Shown: positions 1 through 5,030 of the stretch, piece after piece
Layout: every line of letters starts with the position of its first letter
Position numbering within the stretch: position 1 is the stretch's first letter
Origin: DATKZB01 sp035528235
GTDB taxonomy: Bacteria; Planctomycetota; Phycisphaerae; FEN-1346
Direction of reading: 5' to 3'
Assembly: GCA_035528235.1 (NCBI GenBank)
Contig: DATKZB010000253.1
Span: 1-5,030, forward strand
Length of the DNA stretch: 5,030 nt
Notes under the pieces: model-generated
What the model was told of the DNA's origin: nothing
The model's database searches: none
Seen by the model: only the letters and a program-made list of their open reading frames with translations
Program-made: the position numbers and the translations under genes

Positions 1-1
1 C

Positions 2-1837
2 GCGGTCTGGGTGATCACCAGGGAATGGTCCGACGACACCGAGTTCTCGCGGGACGACCTGGAGCGCCTTCTGGCAAAGCCGGACGCTCTGCAATCCCTT
101 TGGATCCAGGGCAACGTCCTGCACGGCCGGATCAAGCCCGGCGAGTGGCTGAACGAGTTCGCCAGCAAGGAGTTCACCGTCCATCTCCATGACGGCGAAG
201 TGTCCGGTTTCAACGACCGACTGACAGAGGCCGAGAACTTGCGGGCCGTCTTCCGCGACGAGAAAAACCGCAGTTTCATCCCCGCCGATCCCATGTTCTG
301 GCAGACGTTCCTCGCCAGCGCCTTGCCGCTGCTGCTGGTGGTCATAATCATCTGGTTCTTCATCTCGCGGCAGATGCGATCGGCCTCCGGCCCGGGGGGT
401 GTCCTCAGTTTCGGACGCAGCCGCGCACGCCTCGCCAAGAAGGAACGCGTTAAGGTCACCTTCGACGACGTGGCCGGCATTGAGGACGCCAAAGAGGAAG
501 TCAAGGAAATCGTCGAGTTCCTGCGTCAGCCGGAGCGGTTCCGCGCCCTGGGCGGCCGCATACCGCGCGGCGTGATGCTGGTCGGCCCGCCCGGCACGGG
601 AAAGACGCTCCTGGCCAAGGCCATCGCCGGCGAGGCCAACGTCCCGTTCTTCTCCATCAGCGGGTCGGATTTCGTCGAGATGTTCGTCGGCGTCGGCGCC
701 AGCCGCGTCCGCGACCTGTTCCGCATGGCCAAAGAGTCGAGCCCCTGCATCATCTTCCTCGACGAGATCGACGCCGTCGGCCGCAAGCGCGGCATGGGGT
801 ACACCGGCGGGCACGACGAACGCGAGCAGACGCTCAACGCCATTCTCGTCGAGATGGACGGGTTCGAGACCAACGCACAGGTCATCCTCATCGGGGCCAC
901 CAACCGGCCCGACGTCCTCGACCCCGCCCTGCGACGACCCGGACGCTTCGACCGCGAGGTCGTCGTCCACCTGCCCAACATCAACGAACGCGAGGAGATC
1001 CTCAAGGTCCACGCCAAGAACGTCACGATGGACCCCTCGATCGACCTGTCGGTGATGGCGCGCGGCACGCCGGGCTTCAGCGGGGCCGACCTGGCCGCCA
1101 TCATCAACGAGGCCGCCATCCACGCCACCATGCTCAACAAGTCGTCCGTCCAACAGGACGACCTCGAAGAGGCCCGCGACAAGCTCCGGTGGGGCCGAAC
1201 CAAACGCAGCCGCGCCATGGACGAAGAGGAACGACGCCTCAGCGCCTACCACGAGGCCGGGCACGTCCTGTCGTCGCTCCTGCTCCAGCCGCACGTCGAG
1301 CCGCTGCACAAGGTCAGTATCATTCCGCGCGGCATGATGCTGGGGGCCACGATGTTCCTGCCCGAGAAGGACCGGCACACCATCAGCCGCCGGCAGTGCC
1401 TGGGGCAGATCAAGGTGGCCTTCGCCGGCCGCATCGCCGAGGAACTCTTCTGCGACGACATTACGTCCGGCGCCTCCGACGACATCCGCCGCGCCACCGA
1501 GCTGGCCCGGCGAATGGTCTGCGACTGGGGCATGAGCGACCGCATCGGGCCCATCCGTTACGCGGCGGCCGACGAGCAGACCCCCTGGGGAGCCGACATC
1601 TACGGCCCCAGGGAACACAGCGATGGCACCGCCCACGAGATCGACGAGGAAATCCAGAGCATCATCAGCGCCGAGTACGCCCAGGCCAAGCAACTCCTCG
1701 AACAGAACCGCGAGGTTCTCCGACGCATCGCCGAGGAACTCCTGAAACGCGAGGTCATGACCGCCGACGAGGTCAGGGCCGCCGTCGGGCCCGAACTGCT
1801 GCCCAAGACCGACGACCCCGGCCCGCAGCCGGCGTAG
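2..1837 (+). CDS. ftsH: ATP-dependent zinc metalloprotease FtsH, 5'-partial
   Basis: FtsH is a hexameric membrane-anchored AAA+ protease that unfolds and degrades membrane and short-lived cytosolic proteins. Residues are numbered from the GTG at 11. A periplasmic-type domain covers about 1-95 and a membrane helix about 99-118. The AAA+ module has Walker A GPPGTGKT (192-199), pore motif FVG (225-227), Walker B IIFLDEID (247-254) and a second region of homology with arginine fingers R309 and R312. The peptidase has the zinc motif HEAGH (414-418) and a probable third zinc ligand, D491, in GASDDI; the E415 to D491 distance matches E. coli FtsH closely. All catalytic residues are present. The usual first membrane helix is missing, and the frame stays open to the window edge (Ala-Val-Trp before the GTG). 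The real start is therefore almost certainly upstream, and the GTG at 11 is probably an internal Val. It ends in a helical tail and a short Pro-containing end, 19 bases before folP. Confidence 0.97.
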   Translation, partial: AVWVITREWSDDTEFSRDDLERLLAKPDALQSLWIQGNVLHGRIKPGEWLNEFASKEFTVHLHDGEVSGFNDRLTEAENLRAVFRDEKNRSFIPADPMFWQTFLASALPLLLVVIIIWFFISRQMRSASGPGGVLSFGRSRARLAKKERVKVTFDDVAGIEDAKEEVKEIVEFLRQPERFRALGGRIPRGVMLVGPPGTGKTLLAKAIAGEANVPFFSISGSDFVEMFVGVGASRVRDLFRMAKESSPCIIFLDEIDAVGRKRGMGYTGGHDEREQTLNAILVEMDGFETNAQVILIGATNRPDVLDPALRRPGRFDREVVVHLPNINEREEILKVHAKNVTMDPSIDLSVMARGTPGFSGADLAAIINEAAIHATMLNKSSVQQDDLEEARDKLRWGRTKRSRAMDEEERRLSAYHEAGHVLSSLLLQPHVEPLHKVSIIPRGMMLGATMFLPEKDRHTISRRQCLGQIKVAFAGRIAEELFCDDITSGASDDIRRATELARRMVCDWGMSDRIGPIRYAAADEQTPWGADIYGPREHSDGTAHEIDEEIQSIISAEYAQAKQLLEQNREVLRRIAEELLKREVMTADEVRAAVGPELLPKTDDPGPQPA

Positions 1838-1842
1838 CCGCA

Positions 1843-1848
1843 AGAGGA
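1843..1848 (+). promoter_or_regulatory. Shine-Dalgarno site for folP
   Basis: AGAGGA lies in the 19-base gap between the ftsH stop and the folP GTG, with 8 bases between it and the start codon. It supports the GTG at 1857 as the folP start. It is the clearest ribosome-binding site in the window; the two downstream genes have only weak ones. Confidence 0.7.
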
Positions 1849-1856
1849 ACGCCACC

Positions 1857-3080
1857 GTGCTTCACCTGAGGCTCAACGCCCGAGTCATCGCCACCGCCAA
1901 CACCCGGCCCGTCCTCGACGAGATGGGCCGGGCCGGCACGCCGCCCGCCGAGTCGTTCCTTGCCCGGACCGACATGGTCGCCGTGGCCCTGGAAAACGTT
2001 GCCGGGCCCGAGGCCCAGGTGCTGAAGCGCGCCATGCTCGAGGCCGGTGGCGACGCGAGCGCGAGTCCGCGGCCTTCCGACTACGGCGCGGACACCTGCA
2101 ACGTCGTCCTCATCGGGTCGCGAAACCAGTTTCGGGCGCTGCTCGACCGCCTGGCCGGGGCGCCGGCGGCGGCGGCCGCCATCGGCCAGGAGGTCCGCCG
2201 GGCCCTCGACGCCCATGGCCGCACCCACTTTACCATCCGCATGGGGTCGCGCCGGCTGGCGGTGGGGCCGCAACCGGCCGTCATGGGGATCGTCAACGTC
2301 ACCCCCGACAGTTTCAGCGACGGCGGCCTGTGCCTGGAAAGCCACAGCGCCGTCGCGCACGCCCAGCGGCTGGTGGCCGAGGGCGCCGACATCATCGACG
2401 TGGGCGGCGAGTCGACACGCCCGGGTAGCGACCCGGTGCCCGAGGACGAGGAACTGGCCCGCGTCCTGCCGGTCGTCGAGACGCTGGCCTCCCGAGTCGA
2501 CGTCGCCATCAGCATCGACACCTGCCACGCCCGCGTCGCCCGCGAGGCCGTGGCCGCCGGGGCGTGCCTGGTCAACGACGTCACGGGCCTGCGGGGCGAC
2601 CCCGACATGGCCGCCGTCGTCGCCGAGACCGGGGCCGGCGTCGCCATCATGCACATGCTCGGCCATCCGAAGACGATGCAGGACCACCCGCACTACGACC
2701 ACCTGATGGCCGACATCTGCCGGTACCTGCGTCACGGCATGCAGGCGGCGGTCGACGCGGGGGTGCCCGAGGACTCGATCCTGGTCGACCCGGGCATCGG
2801 TTTCGGCAAGACGGTCGATCACAACCTCGAGATTCTGGCGCGGCTGGGTCAACTGCGGACTCTGGGCGTGCCGATCCTGGTCGGCCCCAGCCGCAAGCGA
2901 TTCATCGGCGAGGTGGCGGGCGTCGAGGCGCCCTCGGAGCGGACCTACGGCACCGCCGCCGCCTGTTGCCTGGCCCAGGCCGCCGGCGCGCTGGTGCTGC
3001 GGGTGCACGACGTGCGCGAGGTGCGGCAGGCCCTGACGGTGGCGGCCGCCATCGCCCAAGTAGACGAGAACGCGTCATGA
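1857..3080 (+). CDS. folP: Dihydropteroate synthase, long form with N-terminal extension
   Basis: This cytoplasmic enzyme of folate synthesis condenses 6-hydroxymethyl-7,8-dihydropterin diphosphate with p-aminobenzoate to give dihydropteroate; it is the sulfonamide target. The TIM-barrel part (about 135-400) has every family motif: MGIVNVTPDSFSDGG (143-157), GGESTRPGS (183-191), SIDT with D221, ND at 240-241, MHMLGHPKTMQ (265-275), DPGIGFGKT (311-319), GPSRKRFIG (343-351) and RVHD (382-385). These supply the equivalents of E. coli N22, D96, N115, D185, K221, R255 and H257, so it should be active. At 407 residues it is much longer than the roughly 280 of E. coli FolP. The first 130 or so residues form an extra region with KRAMLEAGGDA (58-68) and CNVVLIGSRNQF (81-92), resembling the extension of long DHPS forms in many anaerobes. 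The GTG start is backed by a good Shine-Dalgarno. The gene overlaps cdaA by four bases. Confidence 0.96.
   Translation: MLHLRLNARVIATANTRPVLDEMGRAGTPPAESFLARTDMVAVALENVAGPEAQVLKRAMLEAGGDASASPRPSDYGADTCNVVLIGSRNQFRALLDRLAGAPAAAAAIGQEVRRALDAHGRTHFTIRMGSRRLAVGPQPAVMGIVNVTPDSFSDGGLCLESHSAVAHAQRLVAEGADIIDVGGESTRPGSDPVPEDEELARVLPVVETLASRVDVAISIDTCHARVAREAVAAGACLVNDVTGLRGDPDMAAVVAETGAGVAIMHMLGHPKTMQDHPHYDHLMADICRYLRHGMQAAVDAGVPEDSILVDPGIGFGKTVDHNLEILARLGQLRTLGVPILVGPSRKRFIGEVAGVEAPSERTYGTAAACCLAQAAGALVLRVHDVREVRQALTVAAAIAQVDENAS
3073..3080 (+). promoter_or_regulatory. folP/cdaA stop-start overlap
   Basis: CGTCATGA holds the cdaA ATG (3077-3079) inside the folP TCA-TGA end, a four-base overlap typical of translational coupling. 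Only a weak GAG core (3066-3068) lies 8 bases upstream, so cdaA translation probably relies on ribosomes finishing folP. Confidence 0.65.
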
Positions 3081-3961
3081 CGGACGTGCTGAACTATCTG
3101 GTGCGGATTCACCGCACGTTTTCGCTGACCGACGCGCTGGAGTTCGCGCTGATCGCCCTGGTCGTCTACTTCATCTACCGCGGCCTTCGCGGGACGCGCG
3201 GGGCCCGTGTCGTCCGCGGTTTCGTCTTCCTGCTGGTCACCGGGTTCATCCTGCTGCGGTTGCTGTCCGACTACCTGGAGATGGGCCGGCTGCGTCACCT
3301 GGGCCAGCCGCTCATTTCGGGCTTGGTCATTCTGACGATTATCATCTTCCAGCCGGAACTCAGGCGCAGCCTGATGCGTCTGGGCGAGAATCCGCTGCTG
3401 CGGTTCTTCCTGAAAGAGGGCGCGTCGGCCTTCGTGGACCGGATCGTCCGCTCGGCCGCCACCCTCAGCCGCAACCGGATCGGCGCCATCATCGCCGTCG
3501 AACGCGAGACGCAACTCGGCGGCCTCATCGAGACCGGCATCCGCATGGATGCCGTGCTGACGAGCGACCTGCTGACCACGATCTTCTGGCCCGGCTCGCC
3601 GCTGCACGACATGGGGGTGGTCATCCGCGGGGGGCACATCGCGTCCGCCGGATGCGAGTTCCCCCTGTCTCACCACGCGATCCTGGACGCCCACCTCGGG
3701 ACGCGCCATCGCGCCGCCGTCGGCCTCACCGAGGAGACCGACGCGGTCGTCGTCGTCGTCAGCGAGGAAACCGGAAACATCTCGGTGGCCGTCGGCGGCA
3801 AACTGGAATCGCCCCTGACCCCCGACCAACTCCGGGTGCGCCTCGGCCAACTGCTGCGCGACGTCCAGGCCACCCTGACCGAGCACTCGCTGGCGGCGAC
3901 CGACGCCGTCAAACCCCGTGAAGCCGAACCCGAGAACCCGACGGACGCCGACTCGTCATGA
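3077..3961 (+). CDS. cdaA: CdaA-type membrane diadenylate cyclase
   Basis: It is predicted to convert two ATP into cyclic di-AMP, a messenger controlling potassium and osmolyte balance and cell-wall homeostasis. It has 294 residues, close to the usual CdaA size of about 270. Three membrane helices lie at about 20-36, 48-64 and 77-92, the last running into the family signature FQPELRR (91-97). The cytoplasmic DAC domain spans about 133-265: NRIGAIIAVER (133-143), IETGIRMDA (151-159), SPLHD (174-178), GTRHRAAVG (208-216) and VSEETGNISVA (228-238). The catalytic Asp of DGA (D178), the RHR motif (210-212) and the metal-site EET are kept, but the DGA triplet itself reads Asp-Met-Gly. Five GTC codons in a row encode V224-V228. 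The end (about 270-294) is an acidic, Pro-containing, probably disordered tail. The frame is open well upstream through folP, but the first membrane-like sequence and the ATGA overlap fix the start at 3077. Activity is inferred, not shown. Confidence 0.92.
   Translation: MTDVLNYLVRIHRTFSLTDALEFALIALVVYFIYRGLRGTRGARVVRGFVFLLVTGFILLRLLSDYLEMGRLRHLGQPLISGLVILTIIIFQPELRRSLMRLGENPLLRFFLKEGASAFVDRIVRSAATLSRNRIGAIIAVERETQLGGLIETGIRMDAVLTSDLLTTIFWPGSPLHDMGVVIRGGHIASAGCEFPLSHHAILDAHLGTRHRAAVGLTEETDAVVVVVSEETGNISVAVGGKLESPLTPDQLRVRLGQLLRDVQATLTEHSLAATDAVKPREAEPENPTDADSS
3954..3961 (+). promoter_or_regulatory. cdaA/cdaR stop-start overlap
   Basis: The same eight bases as at the folP/cdaA junction (CGTCATGA) place the cdaR ATG inside the cdaA Ser-stop end. 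No good Shine-Dalgarno precedes it; only a poor GGA lies at 3943-3945, 12 bases upstream. Coupled translation would favour a fixed ratio of the cyclase and its likely membrane partner. Confidence 0.6.
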
Positions 3962-4965
3962 GCGAACGCCTACAGACATTCCTGGCCGTCACCGTCATGA
4001 CCATCGCCATCTGGGTCTGGGCCGACCTCGAACAGACCAAGGAAGGCGATGCCCAGATGCCCGTCCGGGTAAACGTGCCTGCCGATTACGTCGTCCTCAG
4101 CGTCAATCCGCAACAGGTCCTCGTCACCTTCCGGGGGCCCAGCGGAGAAATCGAGAAACTCAAAGTCGCCACCGGCGACCGGGAATGCCGCTTCGACCTG
4201 AAAGAGGCGGACATCAAAGAGAAGCGGCTCGTTCTGAAGGCGCGCGACGGGTTCGGCCACTGGAGCGAACGCGTCGTGCCGACCGACATCGTCAACGACG
4301 ACGAGACCGTCCCCGACGACGAGGTTCACGTCACGCTGGATCACCTCGTCCCCATCACGGTAACCGTCCAGGTCCAGGTCACCGGGGCGGTGGCCAAGTC
4401 GCCCAAGGCCGTGCCGGGCAAGGTGACGGCGCGCGTGCTGGAATCGGAACTGGAGGCGCTGCCAAAGGACCGCCGGTTCGCCGTGGCGGCCATCGACATC
4501 GAGACCATTCCGGAGGACCTCCAGATCGAGCAGAACGTCACGCTGGACCGTCACCTGGGCGGCCCCGGCGGCATCGAAGCCACGTTCGAGCCGCCCATCG
4601 TCAAGATCATCGCGCCGCTGGAATCCACCGTCAAGACGAAGTCGCTGGGGCGGTTCCCCATCCTCATCCTCGCCCCGCCCGAGGTGCTGAACCGTTACCG
4701 CATCGTCTTCCGGCCGGAGGCCGAGCGGTGGGTCGAACTCGATGTCGAGGGACCCGGACCGGCCGTCGAGCGGCTCAAGCCCCAGGACGTCCGCGTCCAA
4801 CTCCTCCTCACCGAAGACGACAAGCCGAGCCCCGGCTCGTGGCTGCCCCGCGAGCCGGTGGTGCGGGGCCTGCCGCCGGGCGTCAAGGTCACCAAGCCGG
4901 TGCCGCTGCCCACGGTCAACTTCAACCTCGAGAAACAGCCGGAGAGTCCGCCGCCCACACCCTAA
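3958..4965 (+). CDS. cdaR: YbbR-domain membrane-anchored protein, CdaR-like partner of CdaA
   Basis: YbbR/CdaR proteins are anchored by one N-terminal helix with extracytoplasmic YbbR repeats; in Firmicutes CdaR binds CdaA and modulates c-di-AMP synthesis. Here a single anchor lies at about residues 6-22, ending in Ile-Trp-Val-Trp-Ala as is usual for the family. About three beta-rich repeat-like units follow: 33-125 (with VNPQQVLVTFRGPSGEIEKL at 49-68 and a 'DLKEADI' segment at 80-86), 132-218 (PITVTVQVQVTG, then VPGKVTARVLESELEAL), and a more divergent 230-325 (IVFRPEAERWVELDVEGPG, then LKPQDVRVQLLL). The first two show the 'P..V.V.G....l..l....' pattern clearly and the third only loosely. 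The tail (326-335) is Pro-rich. Assignment rests on the anchor, these patterns and the position directly after cdaA with an ATGA overlap; sequence similarity to characterised CdaR is weak by eye. The regulatory role and direction (activator or inhibitor) are inferred. The ATG at 3958 is chosen because the anchor begins just after it. Confidence 0.82.
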   Translation: MSERLQTFLAVTVMTIAIWVWADLEQTKEGDAQMPVRVNVPADYVVLSVNPQQVLVTFRGPSGEIEKLKVATGDRECRFDLKEADIKEKRLVLKARDGFGHWSERVVPTDIVNDDETVPDDEVHVTLDHLVPITVTVQVQVTGAVAKSPKAVPGKVTARVLESELEALPKDRRFAVAAIDIETIPEDLQIEQNVTLDRHLGGPGGIEATFEPPIVKIIAPLESTVKTKSLGRFPILILAPPEVLNRYRIVFRPEAERWVELDVEGPGPAVERLKPQDVRVQLLLTEDDKPSPGSWLPREPVVRGLPPGVKVTKPVPLPTVNFNLEKQPESPPPTP

Positions 4966-4982
4966 TACTACAACGCCACTTT

Positions 4983-5010
4983 GCGCGGCGGGTCCCCGCA
5001 CCCGCCGCGC
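4983..5010 (+). terminator. GC-only hairpin after cdaR, possible transcript end
   Basis: An 11-bp perfect inverted repeat (4983-4993 with 5000-5010) closes a six-base loop (4994-4999), starting 17 bases after the cdaR stop. The stem is almost all G-C, with one A-T pair next to the loop, so it should be very stable. No T-run follows on either strand; GGGGCCCC comes next at 5011-5018, itself a small palindrome. It is therefore not a classical intrinsic terminator. It could be a non-canonical or assisted terminator, an mRNA 3'-end stabiliser, or one copy of a dispersed palindromic repeat. Confidence 0.5.
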
Positions 5011-5030
5011 GGGGCCCCGTGGTGCGGCCA

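Noticed and set aside
11..13. GTG as the native ftsH start
   Set aside because: Starting here would drop the first membrane helix and cytoplasmic tip found in FtsH; the frame is open to the window edge and no Shine-Dalgarno is visible in the ten bases before it.
2160..2180. GCG/GCC-rich run in folP coding for an alanine tract
   Set aside because: It is a short Ala-rich linker or helix segment in the N-terminal extension, expected in GC-rich coding DNA, with no true repeat unit.
1773..3059. 428-codon open frame on the minus strand across folP
   Set aside because: It mirrors folP codons in GC-rich DNA; its translation is His/Gly/Asp/Arg-rich without any family motif, while folP on the other strand has every catalytic motif.
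2564..3076. Upstream in-frame extension of cdaA, suggesting a fused longer protein
   Set aside because: The 171 extra residues are an Arg/Gly/Pro-rich out-of-frame reading of folP. The cyclase's natural N-terminus with its first membrane helix begins at the ATG at 3077.
3746..3760. Five tandem GTC triplets in cdaA, considered as a variable microsatellite
   Set aside because: They encode a beta strand just before the conserved SEET motif, where runs of Val/Ile are usual in DAC domains; five units are too few to call a phase-variable repeat.
3970..5001. 343-codon open frame on the minus strand across cdaR
   Set aside because: The translation is a low-complexity Asp/Gly/Leu/Arg mix typical of an antisense shadow, and it would run through the hairpin at 4983-5010. 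The + strand protein has a membrane anchor and repeat structure.

Overview
The window is GC-rich and fully packed with genes, all on the + strand. It looks like bacterial chromosomal housekeeping DNA. Four protein genes lie head to tail: a 5'-truncated ftsH (membrane AAA+ zinc protease), folP (dihydropteroate synthase), a CdaA-type membrane diadenylate cyclase, and a YbbR-family membrane-anchored protein (CdaR-like). The last 65 bases hold a strong GC-only hairpin that probably marks the end of the unit.

Organism: no rRNA or other marker is present, so placement is by protein flavour only. The FtsH block around residues 267-285 reads GGHDEREQTLNAILVEMDGF. The His (Asn in most FtsH) and the 'NAILVEMDGF' wording recall the Planctomycetota/Verrucomicrobiota side of the tree. 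The GC-rich codon use and the divergent YbbR protein fit a planctomycete-like bacterium, possibly from a metagenome. This is an inference from memory of the families, not a search result.

Layout: 1-1837 ftsH, running in from beyond the left edge; 1838-1856 a 19-base gap carrying a Shine-Dalgarno for folP; 1857-3080 folP; 3077-3961 cdaA, overlapping folP by ATGA; 3958-4965 cdaR, overlapping cdaA by ATGA; 4966-5030 a non-coding tail with the hairpin. I see no convincing promoter inside the window, so transcription most likely enters from upstream of or within ftsH. The spacing and overlaps support one co-transcribed, partly translationally coupled operon.

How the genes work together: CdaA makes the second messenger c-di-AMP at the membrane and CdaR-type proteins modulate it there. 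In Firmicutes this pair is followed by glmM (phosphoglucosamine mutase, cell-wall precursor synthesis), and in E. coli ftsH-folP is followed by glmM. This window joins the two halves (ftsH-folP + cdaA-cdaR) and breaks off where glmM might be expected. The most notable single observation is that the cyclase's signature DGA motif reads Asp-Met-Gly, although the catalytic Asp and the RHR motif are kept. I found no mobile element, CRISPR array, RNA gene or clearly novel system.
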